33,878 bases of DNA, from assembly GCA_902609095.1 (NCBI GenBank), contig CACLQQ010000029.1, positions 1 to 33,878 on the forward strand. The letters are read 5' to 3'. The DNA is from an uncultured Bacteroidota bacterium. Its GTDB lineage: Bacteria; Bacteroidota; Bacteroidia; Chitinophagales; Saprospiraceae. The translations under genes and the position numbers were made by a program. Below are positions 9,273 through 18,030 of the stretch, piece by piece (position 1 is the stretch's first letter; every line of letters starts with the position of its first letter). Below the pieces are notes generated by a model. That model saw only the letters and a list, made by a program, of their open reading frames with translations, did not search any database and was not told the origin of the DNA.

Positions 9273-9761
9273 TCATAAAAGGGTAGAAAATTTTGATAGC
9301 CCTACACCTCCATTGATCATACCAGCCTCAACTTGCTCTATATAGTCTAATACAAAATGACTTTGGTCCTCTTTAGGCTCTGATTCCTGAGATGACCGAA
9401 GGGCTTTATTCAGTCGCTGCTTCAATTCTAACTGGTCAAATAACCTAACATCTCTTTTAATACTCAATAGATACCTTTCAATAATACCCTCAACTTGAAC
9501 TATAGTTAATTCGATGTTCTTAAGGTCTAACTCTATATATGGATTCGCTTTCTTATACTTCTTAATTATAGACCTATCGGTAATGGGTATATAGTCCATC
9601 TTATCCCACAATTCTGGAACAATTGAATCACCTAGACCATACTTGAAGGGTTTTCCCAGAAAGGAAGTCCTTAAGTATAAGCTGGTAGAACTATTTGAAT
9701 GAGGGCGTTTAAGCAGGATAGGATATTTCTTGATTCTATTCTTATCATGGGCTAAAGACAT
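9273..9761 (-). pseudogene. Tyrosine recombinase/integrase, N-terminal fragment
   Basis: The 162 residues match the arm-binding and SAM-like N-terminal part of Bacteroidota phage-type integrases: SNSSTSLYLRTSFLGKPFKY, GIIERYLLSIKRD and a helix ending HFVLDYIEQVEAGM. The protein then stops (GLSKFSTLL) before the end of the core-binding domain. The catalytic domain with the R-H-R-Y residues is absent, so it cannot recombine DNA. Its 5' end lies 180 bases from the 3' end of tRNA-Phe, the usual place for the integrase of a tRNA-integrated element. The sequence to its left shows no catalytic domain in another frame, so a deletion is more likely than a frameshift. Confidence 0.7.
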
Positions 9762-9807
9762 GGAATAATAAGCTGATTAGCTTCTAACATAGTTATACTA
9801 AGAGCTT

Positions 9808-9826
9808 GGGGTACGCCGTGGGGTAC
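9808..9826. repeat. Two GGGGTAC repeats between integrase and tRNA-Phe
   Basis: GGGGTAC occurs at 9808-9814 and again at 9820-9826, separated by GCCGT. The pair is G-rich in an AT-rich spacer and lies between the integrase fragment and the tRNA 3' end. That is where integrase arm-type sites or an attachment site would be. The function is inferred from position only. Confidence 0.4.
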
Positions 9827-9919
9827 AAAATAATCTCACATTAACTAACCTATTAATACTTTGTTTAATGTGTATTAATATGATTTTCAATTTTAACTGT
9901 AATATTTGGGCGAATAAAA

Positions 9920-9938
9920 AAGCCCTTAAAAAGGGCTT
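9920..9938 (-). terminator. Rho-independent terminator after tRNA-Phe
   Basis: An 8-bp perfect stem, AAGCCCTT (9920-9927) and AAGGGCTT (9931-9938), has a three-base loop and A/T runs on both sides. On the minus strand it follows the tRNA 3' end by three bases and is followed by a run of T. It could also stop transcription from the other side. Confidence 0.85.
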
Positions 9939-9941
9939 TTG

Positions 9942-10014
9942 TGGTACCTCCAGGAATCGAACCAGGGACACCAGGATTTTCAGTCCTGTGCTCTACCAAC
10001 TGAGCTAAGGTACC
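9942..10014 (-). tRNA. tRNA-Phe (GAA)
   Basis: The minus strand folds as a standard cloverleaf. The acceptor stem is GGTACCT paired with AGGTACC, the D-arm is GCTC...GAGC, the anticodon stem is CAGGA/TCCTG with loop CTGAAAA (anticodon GAA), and the T-arm is CCTGG-TTCGATT-CCTGG. The discriminator base is A at 9942 and CCA is not encoded. It is single copy in this window and stands alone, with an integrase fragment beyond its 3' side. Confidence 0.97.
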
Positions 10015-10027
10015 TCCATGCTTTGAG

Positions 10028-10054
10028 CAAAATCTAAAAATAAAGCTTGGTCAA
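10028..10054 (-). promoter_or_regulatory. Possible promoter of tRNA-Phe
   Basis: On the minus strand TTG (10054-10052) is followed after 15 bases by TAGATTTTG (10036-10028), which is close to the Bacteroidota -33 TTG / -7 TAnnTTTG pattern with one extra T and a short spacer. The tRNA 5' end is 13 bases further on, which fits a processed tRNA precursor. Confidence 0.4.
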
Positions 10055-10127
10055 TTAAGGAATGTAAATTTATTCTCTTTTTTCACAATCGCAAATAGAT
10101 ATGATCACATTGTGAAATAATCACGTC

Positions 10128-10514
10128 TCAGTTCCTGATTTCATCTGTTGAAAGTATAATCACCGGAACCCTCACATCAAACATCTCATAGTTAGAAAGT
10201 TTTCTCATTTGATAAGAGCCAGACATTTTACCTATAGAAGTTTTTAGTGGTGTCCATGAACTATAACTGTGTGATGTGCCAGGGGATATTATTGGCTGTT
10301 CACCGATAACACCTTCTCCTCTTACTTCCTTGATGTTTAGCTCTGAATCCATAATAATCCAGTGCCTGGTTAATAGTTGTACCGCTTCATTGCTATTGTT
10401 TTCTATAACAATATGATAGCTATGGATATGAGCACCCTGAGGAGGATTAGAATGTTGCTCCTCATACCTTGAAGCTACACTTACTTTAATTCCGTTAGTT
10501 ATACAGATGGTCAA
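10128..10514 (-). CDS. apaG: ApaG-domain protein
   Basis: The 128 residues form a single ApaG (DUF525) beta-sandwich domain: ITNGIKVSVASRYEEQHSNP, then YHIVIENNSNEAVQLLTRHW and VRGEGVIGEQPIISPGTSHS. Length and motif order are normal for stand-alone ApaG. The family is linked with Co2+/Mg2+ resistance in enterobacteria, but its biochemical role is unsettled. There is no signal peptide, so it is cytosolic. It lies 39 bases after yicC on the same strand and may be co-transcribed. The C-terminus (LSTDEIRN) appears complete. Confidence 0.93.
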   Translation of the reverse strand: MTICITNGIKVSVASRYEEQHSNPPQGAHIHSYHIVIENNSNEAVQLLTRHWIIMDSELNIKEVRGEGVIGEQPIISPGTSHSYSSWTPLKTSIGKMSGSYQMRKLSNYEMFDVRVPVIILSTDEIRN

Positions 10515-10553
10515 GATGAATTATGTTTAATTCAAATATAGTGCAAACCAACG

Positions 10554-11429
10554 TTACAAAACATTGGCTAATTGCTCTTTAATTTGATCTAAATCCACCT
10601 TCATTTTTACGACAATACGCTGGATATCACTTTGCTGCGCTTTTGATCCCAGAGTATTAATTTCTCTACCCATTTCTTGACATATAAAACTGAGTTTTTT
10701 ACCCATCTGACTATTATCAGAATTAAGTTCTGTTATGAAATATTCACAATGCTGCTTTAACCGAACTTTCTCCTCATGGATATCTAATTTCTCGAGGTAG
10801 TAAATCACCTCTTGCTCCAGTCGATTTTTATCTACCTTATCATTACTTTGATAATCACTGATTTGCTTTAGCAAGCGCTCTTGCAAGTGAGTTTTACGTA
10901 ATTCTTCAAATGGTGCAATTTCTTCTTGAAGTCCCCTTATACTCTTAACTCTATCAGATAGATCGTTGGCTAATGACTGCCCTTCATCACCACGGAACGA
11001 CCTAAGCTCTTCTAATGCTTTATCTAATAAGGCTAAAACATAATTCCATTCTACATCAGTTATATCTTCTTCTTCAGATACAATTACACTTGGTATTCTT
11101 ATGATAGTTTGTAAGAAATCTTGAGGCAGCATACCCTTATGATCCGCAAAACTTTTTAGCTGATCATAATATCGCTCGACTAAGTTCATGTTTAACCCAT
11201 GACCCCCTTGGCCCTCTGTGCCGACAGTTTGTATTGTCACATCTATCTTACCTCTATGAACGTGCTTCAAAACATGAGTACGTAGTTGTATTTCTTTAGA
11301 TTTAAAGTGATTAGGAATTTTCATCCTCACATCGGTCGATCTGCCGTTTAACGTTCTAATCTCGATTATGTAATGCCTCCCTTGATGTTCACCTTCTGCC
11401 TTACCGTAACCAGTCATCGAGTATATCAT
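10554..11429 (-). CDS. yicC: YicC-family endoribonuclease
   Basis: The 291-residue length is typical. It opens with MIYSMTGYGKAEGE, the YicC signature, and ends with the C-terminal region containing KKLSFICQEMGREINTLGSK and a helical tail. The family is a cytosolic RNA endonuclease that in E. coli acts on small RNAs. The N-terminal half (ISMTGYG...RTLNGRSTDVRMKIP) and the second half with helices around residues 150-230 are both complete. It diverges from the HU gene over a 214-base spacer and precedes apaG. No lesion is seen. Confidence 0.95.
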   Translation of the reverse strand: MIYSMTGYGKAEGEHQGRHYIIEIRTLNGRSTDVRMKIPNHFKSKEIQLRTHVLKHVHRGKIDVTIQTVGTEGQGGHGLNMNLVERYYDQLKSFADHKGMLPQDFLQTIIRIPSVIVSEEEDITDVEWNYVLALLDKALEELRSFRGDEGQSLANDLSDRVKSIRGLQEEIAPFEELRKTHLQERLLKQISDYQSNDKVDKNRLEQEVIYYLEKLDIHEEKVRLKQHCEYFITELNSDNSQMGKKLSFICQEMGREINTLGSKAQQSDIQRIVVKMKVDLDQIKEQLANVL

Positions 11430-11643
11430 AATTGTCTCACAATTTCGGCCAAGATAATTGAATTAATACTTGAGCTAACTAAAACACGTCCCTTTGTTAG
11501 CCAGGTAGTTTGTCACCCGTAGAGCTAAATTTATTTCACCGATTCACGAAAAAAGTTCAAATTTCTATGATAAATAAATAAAATTGCGAAATTTGACAAT
11601 ACTTGTTAAAGACATAAGTTCTTAAATACCAACTAATTACATC

Positions 11644-11952
11644 ATGCGTAAAGCCGACTTAGTAAATACAATAGCAGAGAAAACGGGCGTCCCTAAAGTT
11701 GACGTACTAGTAGCACTTGAAACTTTCTTTTCAGAAGTTAAAGATACTTTGACAGGTGGCGAGAATGTCTACATCCGAGGTTTTGGATCATTTGTGATCA
11801 AAAAAAGAGCTAAAAAAATTGGACGACACATCAAAAAAAACGTTGCTCTGGAAATTCCTGAGCATTATATTCCATCTTTTAAGCCGGCCAAAGTGTTTAT
11901 GGATCAGGTGAAGGGCAATGTATCCGCATTACCTGATGAAGAAACGGCATAA
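11644..11952 (+). CDS. HU/IHF-family DNA-binding protein
   Basis: The 102 residues form one HU-type domain. The N-terminal helices are MRKADLVNTIAEKTGVPKVD, and the signature GGENVYIRGFGSFVIKKRAK is followed by the beta-arm region. The C-terminal tail is slightly longer and acidic (SALPDEETA). It probably bends and compacts the nucleoid as a dimer. It is the first gene of a short plus-strand run with the TPR protein 8 bases downstream, the tiny basic protein and rng, an order I recall from other Bacteroidota. The beta-arm lacks the usual RNP triplet in plain form and has IGRHIKKNVALEIPEH instead. Confidence 0.93.
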   Translation: MRKADLVNTIAEKTGVPKVDVLVALETFFSEVKDTLTGGENVYIRGFGSFVIKKRAKKIGRHIKKNVALEIPEHYIPSFKPAKVFMDQVKGNVSALPDEETA

Positions 11953-11960
11953 ACAGATAA

Positions 11961-12746
11961 ATGAGTACATATCAGAAGCTAACAATTGTGGGAGCATTAG
12001 CACTGTTAGCCATCCTTCTTTTTGGTTTTTCAACTAAACCAAAAAAGCTAATCCAAGAAGAAAAAGTAAGAGCGCTGAATAGTACAAGTACTGATATCAG
12101 TATTATTAAAAAAGAAGTTCTCGCAACAATAACTGGTGATCAGCGAGCCTCAATACAGATTATTGAAGCTCAAATCGAAGGAGAAGAAGACTCCACTCAA
12201 AAAGTAGAATATCTCAAAGAACTGTCAGGTACTTGGTTCAAATATGGAGAATATGCAATGGCTGGATCCGCCGCTGAAAGAGTAGCAGACATAGTTCAAT
12301 CAGCAGAAGCCTGGGCCATAGTAGGTACAACTTATGCCAAAGGAATAAATCAGCAAGATGTGTTAAAGAAAGGTGCCTATTGCAAGGCAAAAGCAGTTGA
12401 GAGCTTAGAAAATGCAATATCCATCGATCCAGATAATATTGATTATCAATTAAATCTTGGAATATTATTTACTAATTATCCTGATTCTTCAAATCCGATG
12501 AAAGGAATTCAGATTTTATTAAAACTAAATAAAAAACATCCTAAAAACGTGCCTGTCTTGAATAATCTTGCCAAATTTGCACTCCAAACAAGTCAGCTCG
12601 ATAAAGCGCAAGAGCGGCTGCGTAAAGCTGCCAAAATAGATCCTGAAAATCGGATGACAAATTGTCTTTTGATGGAACTATTTAGGAGACTCGGTGAGTT
12701 ATCAAGAGCAGAGGAGTACAGAACAAAATGTGAACAAAAAATATAG
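11961..12746 (+). CDS. Membrane-anchored TPR protein
   Basis: The 261-residue protein has one N-terminal membrane segment (LTIVGALALLAILLFGF, about residues 7-23) followed by a soluble part with TPR motifs, including KAVESLENAISIDPDNIDYQ, VPVLNNLAKFALQTSQLDKA and LRKAAKIDPENR. It has no lipobox, so it is probably an inner-membrane protein facing the periplasm. It starts 8 bases after the HU gene and is likely co-transcribed with it. No enzymatic motif is seen and the role is unknown, though the position between HU and rng seems conserved in related bacteria (from memory). Confidence 0.88.
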   Translation: MSTYQKLTIVGALALLAILLFGFSTKPKKLIQEEKVRALNSTSTDISIIKKEVLATITGDQRASIQIIEAQIEGEEDSTQKVEYLKELSGTWFKYGEYAMAGSAAERVADIVQSAEAWAIVGTTYAKGINQQDVLKKGAYCKAKAVESLENAISIDPDNIDYQLNLGILFTNYPDSSNPMKGIQILLKLNKKHPKNVPVLNNLAKFALQTSQLDKAQERLRKAAKIDPENRMTNCLLMELFRRLGELSRAEEYRTKCEQKI

Positions 12747-12751
12747 TTTTT

Positions 12752-12844
12752 ATGCCTTGTGGTAAAAAAAGAAAGCGTCATAAGATAAGTACGCATAAGC
12801 GTAAAAAGAGACTAAGAAAAAACAGACATAAAAAGAAAAAATAA
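12752..12844 (+). CDS. 30-residue basic protein, AURKAIP1/COX24 (mS38)-like
   Basis: This tiny frame starts with ATG five bases after the TPR gene stop and ends with TAA. The product begins MPCGKKRKRHKISTHKRKKR and finishes with LRKNRHKKKK, so more than half of the residues are Lys, Arg or His. The HKxRKRLRKxR-type pattern recalls the COX24/AURKAIP1 domain (DUF1713), whose mitochondrial member mS38 is a small-subunit ribosomal protein. A ribosomal or RNA-binding role is therefore plausible but inferred. Its spacing inside the HU-TPR-rng run and the following hairpin support it as a real gene. It is short enough to be missed by automatic callers. Confidence 0.75.
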   Translation: MPCGKKRKRHKISTHKRKKRLRKNRHKKKK

Positions 12845-12851
12845 TCTTTTG

Positions 12852-12877
12852 AGCTGCTCTAATATTTTAGAGCTGCT
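12852..12877 (+). terminator. Hairpin after the tiny basic protein gene
   Basis: AGCTGCTCTAA (12852-12862) pairs with TTAGAGCTGCT (12867-12877) over an 11-bp stem with one T-T mismatch and a four-base loop. The downstream tract is only weakly T-rich, so it may act as a partial terminator or as an mRNA 3'-end stabiliser ahead of rng. Confidence 0.45.
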
Positions 12878-12996
12878 ATTCTGTTAAGGTCAGTACAAGA
12901 GAACTACACCGTACTACGCCAACCCATTATCTCTTAATTCTCTCTGTAATCATATATTTAATATTTGAAGACCCGAGCTTCAATTAAAAGATTATT

Positions 12997-14547
12997 GTGG
13001 AGAAAGAATTAATTATACAATCGTCAGAAGAGTCTGTCGATATTGCCTTATTAGAGGATAGAAGATTAGTAGAATTACATCAAAAAAGTCACGGAAGTGC
13101 TTTCAATGTCGGAGATGTATTCTTAGGTAAGATTAAAAAGACTATGCCAGGCTTAAACGCGGCATTTGTAGAAATTGGTCATCCTCGAGATGCATTTTTG
13201 CATTACTCAGACTGTGGGCCCACTCTCTCATCTATTATTAAATACACCAAAGAAACGAATAAAAAGAAGAGAAATCGCTCATTGCTCGATGACTTCGAGA
13301 TACCACCAGAAATCGATAAAAGGGGAAGCATTGATAAAGTGCTGAAAAAAGGTGACTTCTTACTAGTACAGGTCTTAAAAGAACCCATATCGACTAAAGG
13401 ACCACGATTAAGTTGTGAAATCACGATTCCTGGAAGGTATGTTGTTCTCAGCCCATTTAAAAATATTGTCGCTGTCTCTAAGAAGCTTTCCTCTGAAGAG
13501 GAACGTACCAGATTAAAAAGGGTAACAGAAAGTATAAAACCAAAGAATTTTGGTGTAATCGTTCGAACTGCTGCTGAACGAAAGAAAGTTGCTGACATAC
13601 ACGAAGACATCCTATCACTATTAGAGAAATGGGATCAGATCTTTCAAAAAATGAAAGGTGCCCAAAAGTTTCAGAAAGTCCTCAAAGAGTTGGATAAGAC
13701 TGAAACTATTATGAGAGATTTGTTAAACGACTCTTTCAACAGAGTAGTGGTGAATAAGCCTGATACTTACTCTAACATGAAAGAGTATTTAACGGGCTTT
13801 GACAAAGAGAAAGCTAAGATTTTAGATCTATACAAGGGAAAGCGAAACATCTTTGATCATTATGGTGTGACTCGACAGATTAAATCTTCCTTTGGAAAGA
13901 CGTACACCATGCGTAGTGGTGCCTACTTAGTCATCGAGCATACGGAGGCAATGCACGTTGTAGACGTGAATAGTGGTCCAAAAATGAAAAAGGTGGATCA
14001 AGAAACAGCAGCTATTCAGGTCAATTTAGAAGCTGCACAAGAGATCGCCCGTCAAATGAAGCTGCGAGATCTAGGTGGCATAGTTATTATCGACTTCATA
14101 GATATGAGGACCCCTGAGAACAAAGCTAAACTTCTCAAGGAGCTAAAAAGGCATATGGAAAATGATCGTGCACAGCACACGATACTTCCCCTCACTAAAT
14201 TTGGTCTAATGCAGGTAACTCGTCAGAGAACACGACCTGAAGTCAATATTTCTACCGCCGAAGTCTGTTCAACTTGCAATGGAACTGGGAAGGTTACGCC
14301 AAGTTTCTTGGTATCTGATGAAATCGAACGACATCTTGGTAACATCTGCAACTCAAGACCTAAGTCAAGAATCACTTTAGAAGCACATCCATATGTCATT
14401 GCCTACCTAAGAGAAGGTTGGCCAAGTCTTCGTATGAGATGGCGCATGAAGTATCATAAGTGGTTGAGAGTTCTAACAAATACAGAATTTGCCTTTAACG
14501 AATATAAGTTTTACGATCAAAACGATGATGAAATAAGAATGACCTAA
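12997..14547 (+). CDS. rng: Ribonuclease E/G family endoribonuclease
   Basis: The 516-residue protein starts at GTG. It has an S1 RNA-binding domain near residues 35-130 (GDVFLGKIKKTMPGLNAAFV) and a central RNase-H-like region with VVDVNSGPKMKK. The catalytic aspartates are Asp323 and Asp366 (IVIIDFIDM), 43 residues apart as in RNase E. A zinc-link CSTC (Cys424, Cys427) follows, before a small domain. It should cut single-stranded RNA in rRNA maturation and mRNA decay. The long disordered RNase E tail is absent, so RNase G fits best. The preceding 150 bases hold only the hairpin at 12852. A 135-residue minus-strand frame inside it is a shadow. Confidence 0.95.
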   Translation: MEKELIIQSSEESVDIALLEDRRLVELHQKSHGSAFNVGDVFLGKIKKTMPGLNAAFVEIGHPRDAFLHYSDCGPTLSSIIKYTKETNKKKRNRSLLDDFEIPPEIDKRGSIDKVLKKGDFLLVQVLKEPISTKGPRLSCEITIPGRYVVLSPFKNIVAVSKKLSSEEERTRLKRVTESIKPKNFGVIVRTAAERKKVADIHEDILSLLEKWDQIFQKMKGAQKFQKVLKELDKTETIMRDLLNDSFNRVVVNKPDTYSNMKEYLTGFDKEKAKILDLYKGKRNIFDHYGVTRQIKSSFGKTYTMRSGAYLVIEHTEAMHVVDVNSGPKMKKVDQETAAIQVNLEAAQEIARQMKLRDLGGIVIIDFIDMRTPENKAKLLKELKRHMENDRAQHTILPLTKFGLMQVTRQRTRPEVNISTAEVCSTCNGTGKVTPSFLVSDEIERHLGNICNSRPKSRITLEAHPYVIAYLREGWPSLRMRWRMKYHKWLRVLTNTEFAFNEYKFYDQNDDEIRMT

Positions 14548-14551
14548 TGCC

Positions 14552-15575
14552 ATGAATGATCTTTAATTCTTAGAGCATATCCGAGGACAACGCATTCTCA
14601 TCGCAGCTCTAAATTGGGGTTTAGGTCATGCAGAGAGATGTATACCTATCATCCGTAAATTAGAACAAAACAATGCCATACTAATTGGGTCTGATGGTGC
14701 TGCATTAAAACTACTGATTAAAGAGTTTCCTAACACTTCTTACGTTAAACTACCGGCTCATGATATACATTATAAGTCTGATCACTTTGTCTGGGGAATA
14801 TTCAAGCAGTCACCGAAAATAGCTAATGCGATAAGCAAGGAGATGTCTCTAATAGAGGACATTGTTAATCACTTCAAATTAACAATGATCATTAGCGATC
14901 ATCGATTAGGCTGTCGAGATAAACGTATCAGAAGTATAATCATAGCCCATCAATTACAGGTTCAAGCAAAATTTAAGATAGCATCTACTGTGGGTAGTTA
15001 TACCAATAAGTTTTTTATCAATTCCTTTAGCGAATGCTGGATACCCCCGATTATCAGCAAGAGAACATGTGCTTAGCTGGTTCATTGTCAGACCATACTG
15101 GTATCAAGAACTATAGATACATCGGTCCAATAAGTCGTATGTCCCCATCGACTAAAATCAAGAATATGACATAGCGGTGGTGCTCTCAGGACCAGAGCCC
15201 AGCAGATCAATATTGGAATCAAAACTTTATAAACTATTACAAAACGAAAACCTCAAAATATGCTGGCTTAGAGGCCTTGAGAAACCAAAAAGCCAAGATG
15301 TATTCTCCAAAGACGATGTGGTTATCTCCATGTCTACAGCATCTGAACTCAATAAAATCACCAATCATTCTAAGATCCTCATAGCAAGATCAGGATATAC
15401 CACCATCATGGACGTAGTCCGATTAAATAAAAAATGTATACTGATTCCAACGCTGGGTCAAACAGAGCAAGAGTATCTGGCTAGCTATCTTGAGGGGCGA
15501 GAGGGCTTTCACTTCATTGCAGAAGAAAACCTCTCCTACTTATCCGGTACGATCAGAAAACTTATTTTCGATTAA
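14552..15575 (+). pseudogene. MurG-like (GT28-type) glycosyltransferase, broken
   Basis: The frame starts ATG AAT GAT CTT and at once meets TAA at 14564-14566. It then runs on as HIRGQRILIAALNWGLGHAE, the N-terminal motif of a Bacteroidota glycosyltransferase related to MurG, with SDGAALKLLIKEFP and SIIIAHQLQVQ. After a frameshift near 15045 and another near 15170, the C-terminal half reads VVLSGPEPSRSILESKLY, ILIARSGYTTIMDVVRLNKK and TLGQTEQEYLA, ending at 15575. All domains are present, so lesions are one nonsense codon and two small indels. The donor and acceptor are unknown. Its end overlaps the convergent pth gene by 14 bases. Confidence 0.8.
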
Positions 15576-16188
15576 ACTGACTCATGGTATGAATGAGTCC
15601 AATGCTACAGAAACTTAAAGAGGCTTTAGAACAGTGCTCCAAGATCTTTTGAAGTTCATCTTTTTCTTCTGCTGTCCACTTGCCTAGAACGAAGTTGATC
15701 TGCTGTCCCTTATAATAGTCACTTCCTATACCTACTCTCAATCGGGCATAATTGCCGCTTAACTTTTGATTGATATCTTTCAAACCATTATGGCCTCCAT
15801 CTGATCCCTTCCCTCTCAGTCTCACCTTGCCAAAATCAATATTTAGATCATCCACTATAACTAATATTCTATCCATTGGGATCTTCTCTTTCTGCATCCA
15901 GTGGTTAATAGCCTTACCACTTAGATTCATGTAGGTTGATGGCTTTAGAAGGATAATTGTCCTCCCTTTATGTTTCACTGTACACAAGACTCCAAGTGTA
16001 TTGTTTTTCCATTTAGCTCCTTTCTCGGCAGCCAGATGGTCTACCACGTCAAAACCAACGTTGTGTCGAGTATTATCATACTCCGCTCCCATGTTCCCTA
16101 ATCCAATGACTAAGTACTTCATAATATCTTCTGACTCTTCTTTCTTGCGCCACCAACAGAACCGCATTAATAGTATAAATTGTTTCAC
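15562..16188 (-). CDS. pth: Peptidyl-tRNA hydrolase
   Basis: Pth frees tRNA from peptidyl-tRNAs that drop off ribosomes and is essential in most bacteria. The core begins MKYLVIGLGNMGAEYDNTRH, with the catalytic His at position 20 of the core (42 of the full frame). It continues with LLKPSTYMNLSGKAI, VIVDDLNIDFGKVRLRGKGS and DGGHNGLKDI, the standard Pth motifs. The frame carries 22 extra N-terminal residues (MKQFILLMRFCWWRKKEESE); similar basic extensions occur in other Bacteroidota, but a start at 16122 is equally possible. It is intact while both flanking plus-strand genes are broken. Confidence 0.95.
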   Translation of the reverse strand: MKQFILLMRFCWWRKKEESEDIMKYLVIGLGNMGAEYDNTRHNVGFDVVDHLAAEKGAKWKNNTLGVLCTVKHKGRTIILLKPSTYMNLSGKAINHWMQKEKIPMDRILVIVDDLNIDFGKVRLRGKGSDGGHNGLKDINQKLSGNYARLRVGIGSDYYKGQQINFVLGKWTAEEKDELQKILEHCSKASLSFCSIGLIHTMSQFNRK

Positions 16189-16227
16189 AAAACTAAGACC
16201 TTGTACAAATAATGTTCAGTTAAGCCT

Positions 16228-17252
16228 TTGAAGAGCGCCAGAATTTACGATACCATCAAATTTCTCAGTAAGCTCAGGATTGCTAAAGTTTATACCTCAG
16301 CCAAACTTTTAGGCTCATTCTATCTGATGAAGTGGACCCATAAGCCCAGCGTTTCTGGATTGCCTATGACCTTATCCTTTGAGCCGACTACGGCATGCAA
16401 TCTCAGATGTCCTGAATGCCCCAGTGGACTTAGAACGTTTACTCGGCCTACTGGTAAATTAAAACTGATTTCTTCAGATCCATCATTGAGCAAATTCATC
16501 AAAGCTGATCTACTTAATATTCTTTTTTTAGGGAGAACCCTATCTGAATTCCGATTTCCTGGATATGGTAAAGCATGCTTCAGACACAGGAATTTATACC
16601 ATCACATCTACTAACGGACACTTCATCAATGATGACAATTCTAAAAGAACGGTCGTATCAGGGCTCGATCGCATTATCATATCCATAGACGGCACAACGC
16701 AAGAGACCTATGAACAATATCGAGTTGAAGGCAACCTCGATCACGTATTACAAGGAACTAAGAATCTAATCAAATGGAAGAGAGAACTGAAAAGTCAGAC
16801 TCCCTACATTATATTCCAATTCTTAGTTTTACAACCAAATGAACATCAGATAGACGATGTCTACCGATTAACCAACGATATAGGTGTGAACGAAGTCAAG
16901 CTCAAAACAGCACAGATCTATGACTATAAGCATGGTCACCCCCTTATCCCGACGATAGAAAAATACTCTCGCTACCAACAGAAAAAAGATGGCACCTGCG
17001 ACGTAAAATATGATATCCACGATGAATGCTGGAAGATGTGGCATTCTGCCGTCCTTACCTGGGATGGCAAAATGATCCCTTGTTGCTTTGACAAGGATGC
17101 TCAGCATATCATTAGGAGATACTCATGAACACACTCTTGCTGAAATCTGGAATTCTCATTCCTATCAATCATTCAAAAAGCAACTCATACATGGACGCGA
17201 AGAGATCGATATCTGTACGAACTGTAGTGAGGGCTGTAGAGTATTTTATTAG
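16228..17252 (+). pseudogene. Radical SAM/SPASM protein, two frameshifts
   Basis: The first part, from a TTG at 16228, has the radical SAM cluster motif TTACNLRCPECPSG (CxxxCxxC). At the T-run near 16522-16528 the frame shifts, and the protein resumes as GEPYLNSDFLDMVKHASDTG and STNGHFI, then IISIDGTTQETYEQYRVEG and MIPCCFDKDAQHI. A second shift near 17110 leads into HTLAEIWNSHSYQSFKKQL and a SPASM-type cysteine end, CTNCSEGC, with TAG at 17250-17252. All cluster-binding cysteines survive. The first lesion lies in a homopolymer, so slippage or a sequencing error there is possible, but the second is not. The substrate is unknown. Confidence 0.8.
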
Positions 17253-17260
17253 CTGGAATG

Positions 17261-18030
17261 CTAATTATGACTTCTCACAACTTTACCCATTCCCTTACCG
17301 CCCGATAGTCTATCATGTGCCTTACCTTCCTCTTCTAGCTTATAACGATTTTCTTCTAACACTGACCTTAAGTGACCTTCCTCGACGATTTTGGTACTTT
17401 CTGAAAGTATACGATGATATTCATTTCTATTGAGATTATGCAACATCGGTATCAACATAAAACTCACATGCAACGACAATCCCTTAAAATGTCCTAAGCT
17501 CAGATCTAATTCTAATAAAGCCACAGTTCTAACATCGTGACCTCTAAGTTTGCGGCACTGAAAGAATTCAACATGTTCGCTCCTCCTACGGAATCATATA
17601 CAAGGTCAAAGTCATTACTTCCTGTATGCTCACTAACATATTCTTCGACTTGCTATGTTTTATAATTGATTGATACTCCACCCAAGTCTCTAATTAATGC
17701 CATCTGTGATTCTCCTCCACCTGCAGAATATACTTCAGCTCCATAGTACTCAACCAGCTGAAGTGATATATGACCTACTCCTCCTGAACCTTCATAGACC
17801 AATACCTTTTGACTTTTTTGAATATCCGCTCTTTCCAATCCCTATGAGCGCTGGCAATTGTGGTGATAGCGGTAAGTCTGTTCCCCTATTACGGATCATG
17901 GTATCTACGGTATTTACACTGGATACAGCTATTTTGACAAGAACTCCATTCTTATCAGGATCAGACTTATCTATTTCTATTTATTCAAATTCAGAGTCCT
18001 TCCATATTGTTTCAGAATCATCGCTTTCAT
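17261..18030 (-). pseudogene. Zinc-type/quinone oxidoreductase with internal deletion
   Basis: On the minus strand the start MKAMILKQYGRT (ATG at 18028-18030) is followed by two in-frame stops and a shift into NGVLVKIAVSSVNTVDTMIR and LPALIGIG. The next recognisable block is ADIQKSQKVLVYEGSGGVGH, the cofactor-binding turn. The roughly 80 residues that normally lie between are missing, so there is an internal deletion near 17840. A TAG at 17653-17655 and a frameshift near 17535 follow before LSLGHFKGLSLHVSFMLIPM and a C-terminus at 17261. It is an MDR-family NAD(P)H oxidoreductase remnant. Its 3' end lies 8 bases from the radical SAM remnant. Confidence 0.8.

Noticed and set aside
17125-17433. 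102-residue plus-strand frame
   Set aside because: Its first part is an out-of-frame reading of the SPASM end of the radical SAM gene, and its second part is the complement of the oxidoreductase remnant.
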